Assembly (NCBI GenBank): GCA_016214955.1
Contig: JACRMN010000017.1
Span: 62,001 to 126,000, forward strand
Reading direction: 5' to 3'
Length of the DNA stretch: 64,000 bases
From: Deltaproteobacteria bacterium
GTDB lineage: Bacteria; Myxococcota; Myxococcia; Myxococcales; Anaeromyxobacteraceae
Shown: in pieces, positions 32,145 to 43,434 of the stretch
How the letters are laid out: the number at the start of each line of letters is the position of its first letter
Position numbering within the stretch: position 1 is the stretch's first letter
Translations under genes and position numbers: made by a program
The notes under the pieces: model-generated
What the model was told of the DNA's origin: nothing
Seen by the model: only the letters and a program-made list of their open reading frames with translations
Database searches by the model: none

Positions 32145-32160
32145 TGGCGTGTTCCTCGCA
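32145..32160 (+). promoter_or_regulatory. Possible sigma-54 promoter of draG
   Basis: TGGCGTGTTCCTCGCA keeps the essential GG-N10-GC of sigma-54 promoters and matches most of TGGCACG-N4-TTGCW. The transcription start would fall near 32171, 14 bases before the draG ATG. No TGT-N10-ACA activator site is visible upstream, so this is tentative. Confidence 0.35.
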
Positions 32161-32184
32161 TGCGCACCGGCGGGGGGCGAGGCG

Positions 32185-33153
32185 ATGAAGGCGTCGTTCG
32201 ACGCGGGGGCGGCAAGCGCCCGGACCGGGCAGGGGACCGCGAGGATCCCCGTGGACCTCGGCGACGTGCGCCGGCGGGCCCGGTCGGCCTTCCTGGGGCT
32301 GGCGCTGGGCGACGCGCTGGGCGCCCCGGTCGAGTTCATGACCGCCGACGAGATCCGGGCCCAGCACGGGCTGCTCCGCGAGATGGTGGGCGGCGGCTGG
32401 CTGCGGCTCAGGCCGGGGCAGGTGACCGACGACACCGAGATGTCGCTCTGCCTGGCGAGGGCCATCGACGCCGCCTCGGGCTTCGACCTGCGCACGGTGG
32501 CCGATCGCTTCGCCGAGTGGCTGCGGGGCGGGCCGGTGGACGTGGGCAACACGGTGCGCCGCGGCATCCGGCGCTACCTGCACGAGGGCACGCTCGCCGG
32601 CCCGCCGGCCGACGGCGACGCCGGCAACGGCGCCGCCATGCGCATGGTGCCGGTGGCGCTGGCCACGCTGGGCAACGGGCCGCTCCTGGCGCAGCTCGCC
32701 GTGCAGCAGGCGCGAGTCACGCACCACCACCTGCTCTCCGACACCGCCTCGGTGCACGTGGGGCTGCTCCTCCACCTGGCCGTCACCGGCCACTCCCTCT
32801 CCCGGCTCCGCGCCGCCAGCGACGCCCTGGCGGCGGTGCACCCCGGCTTCCGCATCGAGGGGTACCGGGGGCTGGCCACGGGCTACGTGGTGGACACGCT
32901 CCGCACGGTGCTGCACCACTTCCACCGGACGCGCGGCTTCGAGGAGTGCCTGGTGGCGGTGGTGAACCAGGGCGGAGACGCCGACACCACCGGGGCCATC
33001 GCCGGTGCCCTGGCCGGCGCCTACTACGGCCCGGAGGAGCTGCCGGCCCGCTGGCTCCGGAAGCTGGCCCCGGCGCTGCGCGCCGAGATCGAGCGGCTCG
33101 CCGACCGGATGGTGGACCTGTCGCCGCTGGCGCGGGGGGAGGGGGTGCTGTAG
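32185..33153 (+). CDS. draG: ADP-ribosyl-[dinitrogen reductase] hydrolase
   Basis: DraG removes ADP-ribose from nitrogenase reductase (NifH), restoring activity once light or energy and low ammonium return. The 322-residue ADP-ribosylglycohydrolase has GLALGDALGAPVEF, the metal-binding QVTDDTEMSL (D82, D83, T84), DAGNGAAMRMVP and the second metal site NQGGDADTTGAIAGALAG. The ATG (MKASF) follows a purine-rich GGGGGGCGAGG. Generic ADP-ribosylhydrolases look similar, but placement beside draT, nifA and nifH makes DraG the best call. It is convergent with draT rather than co-directional. Confidence 0.9.
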   Translation: MKASFDAGAASARTGQGTARIPVDLGDVRRRARSAFLGLALGDALGAPVEFMTADEIRAQHGLLREMVGGGWLRLRPGQVTDDTEMSLCLARAIDAASGFDLRTVADRFAEWLRGGPVDVGNTVRRGIRRYLHEGTLAGPPADGDAGNGAAMRMVPVALATLGNGPLLAQLAVQQARVTHHHLLSDTASVHVGLLLHLAVTGHSLSRLRAASDALAAVHPGFRIEGYRGLATGYVVDTLRTVLHHFHRTRGFEECLVAVVNQGGDADTTGAIAGALAGAYYGPEELPARWLRKLAPALRAEIERLADRMVDLSPLARGEGVL

Positions 33154-33306
33154 GCGCGGTCGAAGCGGATCCCGACCCCGACCCTGCACGTCGATCCGCC
33201 TGGCCGCCGAACGGGGGGCTCCGGTCCTCCGGGCCCTGGGATCGCAGGAGGCCGCTGTGCCCGGCCGAGCGGCGTGCGGGGACCGGTGGTGGAGGCCCGG
33301 GCCCCT

Positions 33307-34113
33307 TCACGCCAGGATGCGCTTCACCCGGGTCTCCCCGCCCAGCACCAGCCACTCCCGCTCGCCGCGCAGGATGGCGCGCGGCAGGAGGTGGCCGGCG
33401 AAGAAGACCCGCGGCAGCCCGACCCGCGCCTCCAGCACCGCGTCGCCGTGCTCCCAGGCCCGCTCCCGGTCGTCGGTGAAGGAGCAGAGGTTGTTCATCC
33501 GCAGGATCCACTCCCGCGGCCCGAGCCGCTCCACCACCTCGTGATCCTCGAGCCGGTTCTGCCCGCGCCACAGGGTCACCCAGCGCTGGCCGGGGAGGCG
33601 GCGCGCCAGCTCGTACTGACCGTACGTGTAAAGCAGGTCGAGCTGGGCGTCGATGGCGCTGGTGAAGGCGTGGCCGCGGGTGCGATCGGAGACGTAGGCC
33701 TCCCAGGCCGCTCCGCCCTGGCCGGCACGGTCGGTCGAGGGGAGCCGCTCCCTGTGGAAGGTGGGCGGGATGCCGATCCGGCTCTCGACCCAGCCCTTCA
33801 GCACCGCCCCCTCCACCGAGGAGGAGTCCACGCCCCAGCCGCGGAGGAACCGCAGGTAGCCGTTCCTGAGGCTGCGGCGGGCGCCGGGGGTGGCCTGGGC
33901 CTGCCACTGGTGGAGCTGGAACCGGACGCTCATCCAGCCGTCGAAGCGCCGGGCCCGCTCGCCGGGATCGTCGATGCCGTCGAGGAGGTCGAAGAGGAAG
34001 CGGTTCTCCTCGCGCACTCCCTGGATGGCGAGCGGCTGCGGCTCCTCGTCGAAGTGGCGCGAGGCCACCACCCAAGGCGGCAGGTTGCAGCGGTTGAACG
34101 AGGTCCGGTCCAC
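33307..34113 (-). CDS. draT: NAD+--dinitrogen-reductase ADP-D-ribosyltransferase
   Basis: DraT inactivates NifH by transferring ADP-ribose from NAD to one arginine (Arg99 of the NifH here) when ammonium appears or energy falls. Visible family pattern: FNRCNLPPWVVASRHFDEEP near the N-terminus, FLFDLLDGIDD, RNGYLRFLRGWG and ERLGPREWILRMNNLCSF. The 268-residue length matches the family. The GTG start (VDRTSF) has GGCGGAG just upstream; the frame continues farther but those residues are not family-like. Its 5' end faces nifA, leaving a 157-bp shared control region. Confidence 0.9.
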   Translation of the reverse strand: MDRTSFNRCNLPPWVVASRHFDEEPQPLAIQGVREENRFLFDLLDGIDDPGERARRFDGWMSVRFQLHQWQAQATPGARRSLRNGYLRFLRGWGVDSSSVEGAVLKGWVESRIGIPPTFHRERLPSTDRAGQGGAAWEAYVSDRTRGHAFTSAIDAQLDLLYTYGQYELARRLPGQRWVTLWRGQNRLEDHEVVERLGPREWILRMNNLCSFTDDRERAWEHGDAVLEARVGLPRVFFAGHLLPRAILRGEREWLVLGGETRVKRILA

Positions 34114-34242
34114 GGGCTCCGCCTGCCCACGAAGCGGGCAATCGGCGCCGGGGTGCCAGGCAGGAGGCGGGCGATTGCACGCTCTTCGTGCGGGCTCCCG
34201 AAGGCGCACACCGCAACCCTGCAAGGGCGGTGCGCGCGGCGC

Positions 34243-34258
34243 TGGCGCCGGGGTTGCA
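34243..34258 (+). promoter_or_regulatory. Sigma-54-like motif at the nifA start
   Basis: TGGCGCCGGGGTTGCA matches TGGCACG-N4-TTGCW at all but two positions, including GG-N10-GC and TTGC. The predicted transcription start (about 34269) would fall between the two possible nifA ATG codons. The nifA message would then be leaderless, unless the motif is a chance match. Confidence 0.3.
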
Positions 34259-34270
34259 ACGGGGATGCAC

Positions 34271-36932
<2,662 letters not shown>

Positions 36933-36963
36933 CGAGCGCACGGAACCAGGGGAGCCAAGCACC

Positions 36964-38409
36964 ATGTCGAGCACCGTCAAGAAGGTCGAGGGCATCACCC
37001 GGGAGTCGACGCAGGAGATGATCGACCGGGCCCTCGAGGCCTACCCGGAGAAGGGCAAGAAGAAGCGGGCGCCCCACCTGGCGCCCAACGATCCCAGCGC
37101 CTGCAGCTCGTGCGTCAAGTCGAACCGGAAGACGGTGCCGGGCGTGATGAGCGCCCGCGGCTGTGCCTATGCCGGCGCCAAGGGCGTGGTCTGGGGGCCC
37201 ATCCGCGACATGGTGCACGTCTCCCACGGCCCGGTGGGCTGCGGCTGGTACTCGTGGGGCACCCGCCGCAACCTGATGTCCGGCAAGAACGGCGTGTCGA
37301 GCTTCGGCATGCAGTTCACCTCCGACTTCCAGGAGAAGGACATCGTCTACGGCGGCGACAAGAAGCTGGCGGTCCTGCTGCGGGAGGCCAAGGAGCTCTT
37401 CCCCCTGGCCAAGGGCATCTCGGTGCTCTCCGAGTGCCCGGTGGGGCTCATCGGCGACGACATCAACGCGGTTGCCAAGAACATGTCCAGGGAGCTGGAC
37501 CTGCCGGTCATCCCCTGCAACTGCGAGGGCTTCCGGGGCGTCTCCCAGTCGCTGGGCCACCACATCTCCAACGACACCATCCGCGACTACATCATCGAGA
37601 CCCGCGAGTTCACCGAGCCGGCCACGCCCTACGACGTGGCCCTCATCGGCGACTACAACATCGGCGGCGACGTCTGGAGCGTGAAGCCGCTGCTGGAGGA
37701 GTGCGGCCTCAACGTCAAGGCCACCTGGACGGGCGACGGGGAGATGGAGCGCATCGCCGCCACCCACCAGGTGAAGCTCAACATCATCCACTGCTACCGG
37801 TCGATGAACTACATGTGCAAGGTGATGGAGGAGAAGTACGGGATCCCCTGGATCGAGCTGAACTTCTTCGGCCCCACCAAGATCAAGCAGAGCCTGCGCA
37901 AGCTGGCCGAGCGCTTCGACGACACCATCCGGGAGAAGGTGGAGGCGGTCATCGCCAGGTACGACCCCGTGTGCCAGGCGGTCGTCGACGAGTACCGCCC
38001 GCGGCTGGAGGGCAAGAAGGTGATGCTCTACGTGGGCGGCCTGCGCCCCCGGCACACCGTCGGCGCCTACGAGGACCTGGGGATGGTGGTGGTGGGCTCG
38101 GGCTACGAGTTCGCCCACGGCGACGACTACGAGCGCACCAGCCCGGAGATGCCAGACGCCACCGTCATCTACGACGACGCCTCCGAGCACGAGCTGGAGA
38201 AGTTCGTGGAGGAGCTGAAGCCCGACCTGGTGGGCAGCGGCATCAAGGAGAAGTACGTCTTCCAGAAGATGGGGCTGCCCTTCCGGCAGATGCACAGCTG
38301 GGACTACTCGGGCCCGTACCACGCTTACGACGGCTTCCCGGTCTTCGCCCGGGACATCGACATGGCGGTGAACAGCCCCACCTGGAAGCTGGTGAAGTCG
38401 CCCTTCTAG
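36964..38409 (+). CDS. nifD: Nitrogenase molybdenum-iron protein alpha chain
   Basis: The catalytic alpha subunit, 481 residues. P-cluster cysteines C67, C93 and C158 ([27 protein letters not shown]) and both FeMo-cofactor ligands are present: C277 in [11 protein letters not shown] and H444 in [16 protein letters not shown]. The offset of two residues from the Azotobacter numbering is constant, so the active site looks intact. This is the Mo enzyme, not the V or Fe-only type: no VnfG/AnfG delta gene follows. It lies 31 bases after nifH. Confidence 0.98.
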   Translation: MSSTVKKVEGITRESTQEMIDRALEAYPEKGKKKRAPHLAPNDPSACSSCVKSNRKTVPGVMSARGCAYAGAKGVVWGPIRDMVHVSHGPVGCGWYSWGTRRNLMSGKNGVSSFGMQFTSDFQEKDIVYGGDKKLAVLLREAKELFPLAKGISVLSECPVGLIGDDINAVAKNMSRELDLPVIPCNCEGFRGVSQSLGHHISNDTIRDYIIETREFTEPATPYDVALIGDYNIGGDVWSVKPLLEECGLNVKATWTGDGEMERIAATHQVKLNIIHCYRSMNYMCKVMEEKYGIPWIELNFFGPTKIKQSLRKLAERFDDTIREKVEAVIARYDPVCQAVVDEYRPRLEGKKVMLYVGGLRPRHTVGAYEDLGMVVVGSGYEFAHGDDYERTSPEMPDATVIYDDASEHELEKFVEELKPDLVGSGIKEKYVFQKMGLPFRQMHSWDYSGPYHAYDGFPVFARDIDMAVNSPTWKLVKSPF

Positions 38410-38500
38410 CCGCGGACCACAGGAAACCCTCGAGACCCACAGGCCGCCGCCAGGCGGAACGGCACCCGGCTGTCCGGGACTGCCCCGGAGGAGCAGCACC

Positions 38501-39970
38501 ATGGCGAACAACCTCGGACTCACCGTCAAGCCCATCACCGGCATCTCGCCCGAGGAGGAGGCGCGGATCGCCGCCTGGATCGACTCGCCCGAGTACCGGG
38601 AGAAGAACTTCGCCCGCCAGGCGCTGGTGGTGAACCCGGTGCACGCCTGCCAGCCGCTGGGCGCGGAGCTCTGCGCCCACGGCTTCGAGGGCACGCTGCC
38701 CTTCGTCCACGGCTCGCAGGGCTGCGCCTCCTACTACCGCTCCACCCTCAACCGGCACTTCCGCGAGCCGGCGGCGGCGGTCTGCTCGGCCATGACCGAG
38801 GACGGCGCCGTCTTCGGCGGCCAGGCCAACCTGCACGAGGGGCTGGAGAACGCCTACGCCCTCTACAAGCCCAAGATGATCTCCATCTTCACCTCCTGCA
38901 TGCCGGAGATCATCGGCGACGACCTCACCGCCTTCCTCAAGAACGCGCGGGCCAAGGGGGTGATCCCCCAGGACTTCCCGCTGCCCTTCGCCAACACCCC
39001 CAGCTTCAACGGCACGCACGTCACCGGTTACGACGCCATGCTGCTGGCCATCCTCCAGACCCTGACCGCGGGGAAGCGGGTGGAGGACCGCTGCACCGGC
39101 AAGCTCAACTTCATCGCCGGCTTCGACACCAACACCGGCAACTACCGCGAGTACAAGCGCATCTTCGAGGCCTTCCGCATCCCCTACACCTTCCTGGCCG
39201 ACATCTCCGAGTCCTTCGACTCCCCGCTCGACGGCACCTACCGGCCCTACCCCGGGGGCACGCCGCTCGACGAGGCCGCCGACGCCGTCAACGGCAAGGC
39301 CACCCTCACCGTCGGGCCCCACGCCACCCAGAAGACCTTCGCCTGGGTGAAGGACTCCTTCGCCGGGAAGCACGCCAGCCTGCCCATGCCCATGGGCGTC
39401 GCCCGGACCGACGCCTTCATGCTGAAGCTCGCCGAGCTCTCCGGCCACCCCGTGCCCGAGAGCATCAAGGCCGAGCGCGGCCGCGCCGTCGACGCCATGA
39501 CCGACGCCCACCAGTACATGCACGGCAAGAAGTTCGCGGTCTACGGCGACCCCGACCTCCTGCTCGGCTACGTCTCGCTGCTCCTGGAGATGGGCGCCAC
39601 CCCGCACCACATCCTGGTGAGCAAGGGCTCGAAGAAGCTGGAGAAGGAGCTCCAGGCGCTGCTCGACGCCTCGCCCTACGGGAAGGGGGCGAAGATCTAC
39701 CTCAACAAGGACCTCTGGCACCTGCGGAGCCTCTTGGTCACCGACCGGGTCGACGGCGTGCTGGGTGACACCCACGGCAAGTTCGCCGCCCGCGACGCCA
39801 GGGTGCCGCTCTTCCGCTTCGGCTTCCCCATCTTCGACCGCGTCAACCGGCACCGTTTCCCCATCGTCGGCTACGCCGGCGTCGTCCACATGGTCACGGA
39901 GATCTGCAACAAGCTCATCGAGCTCCGCGACGACACCGACGACGACCGCCACTTCGAGATGATGCGGTAG
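38501..39970 (+). CDS. nifK: Nitrogenase molybdenum-iron protein beta chain
   Basis: The beta subunit, 489 residues. P-cluster ligands are C50, C75 and C133 (NPVHACQPLGAELCAHG, HGSQGCASYYRS, FTSCMPEIIGDD), at the spacing of the Azotobacter protein (C70, C95, C153). The N-terminus is shorter than in Azotobacter by about 20 residues. GGAG upstream of the ATG. The 91-base gap from nifD is the longest in the operon. Confidence 0.97.
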   Translation: MANNLGLTVKPITGISPEEEARIAAWIDSPEYREKNFARQALVVNPVHACQPLGAELCAHGFEGTLPFVHGSQGCASYYRSTLNRHFREPAAAVCSAMTEDGAVFGGQANLHEGLENAYALYKPKMISIFTSCMPEIIGDDLTAFLKNARAKGVIPQDFPLPFANTPSFNGTHVTGYDAMLLAILQTLTAGKRVEDRCTGKLNFIAGFDTNTGNYREYKRIFEAFRIPYTFLADISESFDSPLDGTYRPYPGGTPLDEAADAVNGKATLTVGPHATQKTFAWVKDSFAGKHASLPMPMGVARTDAFMLKLAELSGHPVPESIKAERGRAVDAMTDAHQYMHGKKFAVYGDPDLLLGYVSLLLEMGATPHHILVSKGSKKLEKELQALLDASPYGKGAKIYLNKDLWHLRSLLVTDRVDGVLGDTHGKFAARDARVPLFRFGFPIFDRVNRHRFPIVGYAGVVHMVTEICNKLIELRDDTDDDRHFEMMR

Positions 39971-39976
39971 GCCGCC

Positions 39977-42733
39977 GTGGCGCGCCCGGACTACTACGAT
40001 CCCGGGGAGTGCCAGACCCACGAGGCGGGGGCGCCCAAGTTCTGCAAGAAGTCGGAGCCGGGCGAGGGCGCGGAGCGCAGCTGCGCCTTCGACGGCGCCC
40101 GGGTGGTGCTGATGCCGGTGACCGACGCCATCCACCTGGTGCACGGGCCCATCGCCTGCGCGGGCAACAGCTGGGACAACCGCGGGGCCCGCTCCTCCGG
40201 CTCCCAGCTCTACCGGCGCGGCTTCACCACCGAGCTGCTGCACAACGACGTGGTCTTCGGCGGCGAGGAGAAGCTGCACCGGGCCATCGTGGACCTGGCC
40301 GGCCGCTACGCCGGCGAGGCCCGGGCGGTGTTCGTCTACGCCACCTGCGTCTCGGCCATGACCGGCGACGACGTGGCAGCGGTCTGCCGGCGGGCCGGGG
40401 CCGAGGTGGCCATCCCCGTCATCCCGGTAAACACCCCGGGCTTCATCGGCGACAAGAACATCGGCAACCGGCTGGCGGGCGAGGTGCTGCTGGACCACGT
40501 CATCGGCACCGCCGAGCCGGAGCGCACCACCCCCTACGACGTCAACCTCATCGGCGAGTACAACATCGCCGGCGACCTCTGGGGCATGCAGCCGCTCTTC
40601 GAGCGGCTCGGCATCCGCATCCTCTCCTGCATCAGCGGCGACGCGCGCTTCGAGGAGCTGCGCCAGGCCCACCGCGCCCGGCTCAACGTCATCATCTGCT
40701 CCAAGAGCCTCACCAACCTGGCGCGCAAGATGAAGAAGCGCTTCGGGATCCCGTACCTGGAGGAGTCGTTCTACGGGATGACCGACACCGCCCGGGCCCT
40801 GCGCGACATGGCCCGCGAGCTGGACCTGGCGAACGGCGGCCCCACCGACACCACCATGCGCGACAGGGTGGAGGCGCTGGTGGCCGAGGAGGAGGCGCGC
40901 TGCCGGGCGGCCATCGCCCCGCACCGGGCCCGGCTCGAGGGCAAGCGGGCGGTGCTCTTCACCGGCGGGGTGAAGACCTGGTCGATGGTCCACGCCCTGC
41001 GGGAGCTGGGGGTGGAGGTGTTGGCGGCCGGCACCCAGAACTCCACCCTCGAGGACTTCCACCGGATGAAGGCGCTCCTCCACAGGGACGCGCGCATCAT
41101 CGACGACACCTCCACCGCCGGCCTGCTCCGGGTGATGAAGGACAAGCTGCCCGACCTCATCGTCGCCGGCGGCAAGACCAAGTTCCTGGCGCTCAAGACC
41201 CGCACCCCGTTCCTCGACATCAACCACGGCCGCAGCCACCCCTACGCCGGCTACGCGGGCATGGTCACCTTCGCCCGGCAGCTCGACCTCACCGTCAACA
41301 GCCCCATCTGGCCGGCGCTGCACCGCCCCGCGCCCTGGGACCTCGACGAGGCCGGGCGGGAGGAGGCGCGGGCCGCCGCCGCCGGCCACGGCGCCCGGGT
41401 GCAGGAGGAGGACCTGACCGCCTCGCGGGTCAGGCCGCCGGCCAAGGCGGCCACCGTCAACCCGCAGAAGAACTCGCCGGCGCTCGGCGCCACCCTCGCC
41501 TACCTGGGCGTGGACCGGATGCTGGGGCTGCTGCACGGCTCGCAGGGCTGCTCGACCTTCATCCGGCTGCAGCTCTCCCGCCACTTCAAGGAGTCCATCG
41601 CCCTCAACTCCACCGCCATGAGCGAGGACGCCGCCATCTTCGGCGGCTGGGACAACCTGGTGGCCGGCCTCCACAGGGTGGCGGAGAAGTTCCGGCCCGG
41701 CGTCATCGGCGTCATGACCTCGGGCCTCACCGAGACCATGGGCGACGACGTCCGCAGCGCCATCGTCCGGTTCCGGGAGAGGCACCCCGAGCACGCCGGC
41801 ACCGCGGTGGCCTGGGCCTCGACACCCGACTACTGCGGCTCGCTGGAGGAGGGGTACGCGGCGGCGGTGGACGGCCTGCTGGCGCTGGCCGAGCCCGGGG
41901 AGCGCATCCCCGGCCAGGTGAACCTGCTCCCGGGCGCCCACCTCACCCCCGCCGACGTGGAGGAGCTGAAGCTGCTGGTCGAGTCCTTCGGCCTCTCCTG
42001 CATCGCCGTCCCCGACGTCTCCTGCGCCCTCGACGGCCACATCGACGGCGAGGTCTCGCCGCTCTCCACCGGCGGCGTCGACCTCGAGGCCCTCCGGCGC
42101 GCCGGCCGCAGCGTCGCCACCCTCTACGTGGGCGACTCGCTGGCGCGGGCCGCCGGCCGGCTGGCCGAGCGCTGCGGGGTGCCGGCCCTGGGGTTCACCT
42201 CGGCCACCGGCCTCGGCGAGGTGGACGCGCTGGTGGCGGCGCTCTCGGCCCTCTCCGGCCGCCCCGTGCCCGAGGCCCAGCGCCGCTGGCGCAGCCGGCT
42301 CACCGACGCCATGGTCGACAGCCACTACCAGTTCAGCGGCAAGAAGGTGGCGGTGGCGCTCGAGGCCGACGGCCTGAAGGGCATGACCCGGTTCCTGGCC
42401 GGCATGGGCTGCGAGATCCCGCTGGCCCTCTCGGCCACGCGCACCCGCGGGCTCGACGGCCTGCCGGCCGCGCGGGTGGCGGTCGGCGACCTCGAGGACC
42501 TGGAGCGCGAGGCCCGGGGCGTGGACCTGCTGGTGGCCAGCTCCAACGGGCGCCAGGCCGCGGCCCGGCTGGGCGTGAAGGCCCACCTGCGCGCCGGGCT
42601 GCCGGTGTTCGACAGGCTCGGCGCCCACCAGGTCCTGCGGGTCGGCTACCGCGGGACCATGAACCTGGTCTTCGAGGCCGCCAACCTGTTCCAGGCCCAC
42701 GCCGGCGAGGCCCAGAAGCTGGCGCACAACTAG
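39977..42733 (+). CDS. nifEN: Fused NifE-NifN FeMo-cofactor scaffold
   Basis: A single 918-residue chain holding both halves of the scaffold on which NifB-co matures to FeMo-co before transfer to NifDK. The NifE part (about 1-460) has LVHGPIACAGNSWDNRG and ATCVSAMTGDDVAAVC. A charged, Ala-rich linker (about 450-490) is followed by the NifN part, with TVNPQKNSPALGATLAYLGV, LLHGSQGCSTFIR and TSGLTETMGDDV. Elsewhere these are usually two genes; fused forms are known in some other diazotrophs, for example Geobacter. GTG start 6 bases after nifK; no strong ribosome site, so coupling to nifK is likely. Confidence 0.95.
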   Translation: MARPDYYDPGECQTHEAGAPKFCKKSEPGEGAERSCAFDGARVVLMPVTDAIHLVHGPIACAGNSWDNRGARSSGSQLYRRGFTTELLHNDVVFGGEEKLHRAIVDLAGRYAGEARAVFVYATCVSAMTGDDVAAVCRRAGAEVAIPVIPVNTPGFIGDKNIGNRLAGEVLLDHVIGTAEPERTTPYDVNLIGEYNIAGDLWGMQPLFERLGIRILSCISGDARFEELRQAHRARLNVIICSKSLTNLARKMKKRFGIPYLEESFYGMTDTARALRDMARELDLANGGPTDTTMRDRVEALVAEEEARCRAAIAPHRARLEGKRAVLFTGGVKTWSMVHALRELGVEVLAAGTQNSTLEDFHRMKALLHRDARIIDDTSTAGLLRVMKDKLPDLIVAGGKTKFLALKTRTPFLDINHGRSHPYAGYAGMVTFARQLDLTVNSPIWPALHRPAPWDLDEAGREEARAAAAGHGARVQEEDLTASRVRPPAKAATVNPQKNSPALGATLAYLGVDRMLGLLHGSQGCSTFIRLQLSRHFKESIALNSTAMSEDAAIFGGWDNLVAGLHRVAEKFRPGVIGVMTSGLTETMGDDVRSAIVRFRERHPEHAGTAVAWASTPDYCGSLEEGYAAAVDGLLALAEPGERIPGQVNLLPGAHLTPADVEELKLLVESFGLSCIAVPDVSCALDGHIDGEVSPLSTGGVDLEALRRAGRSVATLYVGDSLARAAGRLAERCGVPALGFTSATGLGEVDALVAALSALSGRPVPEAQRRWRSRLTDAMVDSHYQFSGKKVAVALEADGLKGMTRFLAGMGCEIPLALSATRTRGLDGLPAARVAVGDLEDLEREARGVDLLVASSNGRQAAARLGVKAHLRAGLPVFDRLGAHQVLRVGYRGTMNLVFEAANLFQAHAGEAQKLAHN

Positions 42734-42744
42734 AGGAGCGGACC

Positions 42745-43122
42745 ATGCGCATCGCCTTCACCAGCAGCGACGGCAAGAACGTGGACGAGCACTTCGGCCG
42801 CTGCGCCTGCTTCTTCGTCTGGGAGGTGGACGGGGAGCGGGCGGCCTTCGAGAAGGTGGTGAGCGCCGTCACCACCGCCAGGGACGAGGAGGACCGCACC
42901 AGCGCCCGCGTCGGGGCGGTGGCCGACTGCGCCATCGTCTACACCGTCGCGGTGGGCGGCCCGGCGGCGGCCAAGCTGGTCTCGCACCGCATCCACCCCA
43001 TGAAGACCGGCGCGCCCATCGCCATCTCGGCCGTGGTGCAGCGGCTGCAAGAGGTGCTGCGGGGCACGCCGCCGCCGTGGCTGCGGAAGGCGATGGCCGA
43101 GTCGGTGGGCAGGGAAGCGTAG
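42745..43122 (+). CDS. nifX: NifX-family cofactor carrier
   Basis: A 125-residue NifX/NafY-type protein that binds NifB-co or the VK-cluster during FeMo-co assembly. Family marks: MRIAFTSSDGKNVDEHFGRC (with the DEHFG histidine) at the start and VGAVADCAIVYTVAVGGPAA in the middle. It starts 11 bases after nifEN, with GAGGAG as ribosome site. The NifB C-terminus below carries a second copy of this domain. Confidence 0.92.
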   Translation: MRIAFTSSDGKNVDEHFGRCACFFVWEVDGERAAFEKVVSAVTTARDEEDRTSARVGAVADCAIVYTVAVGGPAAAKLVSHRIHPMKTGAPIAISAVVQRLQEVLRGTPPPWLRKAMAESVGREA

Positions 43123-43161
43123 GCAACCGGGCCGCGAGGGCCCAGGGAGAGGAGAGCGACG

Positions 43162-43425
43162 ATGAGCTACGTGACCGGGCTGACGCGGGGCAAGAAGGAG
43201 TGGACCCCGAAGTTCGTGAGGGCCATCGACAGGGAGCTGTGCATCGGCTGCGGCCGGTGCATCAAGATCTGCGCGCACGACGTGCTGGCGCCGGCCGAGG
43301 TGGACGAGGAGGAGTCGGCCAAGATGTTCGCCCAGGTGGCGCGCCCCGACGACTGCATCGGGTGCCAGGCCTGCGGCCGGACCTGCAAGAAGGAGGCGTT
43401 CGCCTTCGAGCCGCTGGTGGCCTGA
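43162..43425 (+). CDS. Nif-associated 2[4Fe-4S] ferredoxin (ferredoxin III type)
   Basis: An 87-residue ferredoxin with two cluster motifs. The first is C27, C30, C33 and C37 (CIGCGRCIKIC). The second is C65, C68, C71 and C75 (CIGCQACGRTC). The spacing between motifs is longer than in clostridial ferredoxins, as in the nif-specific ferredoxin III family. It may supply electrons to nitrogenase or to NifB, which follows 9 bases later. Confidence 0.9.
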   Translation: MSYVTGLTRGKKEWTPKFVRAIDRELCIGCGRCIKICAHDVLAPAEVDEEESAKMFAQVARPDDCIGCQACGRTCKKEAFAFEPLVA

Positions 43426-43434
43426 GGAGCCACC

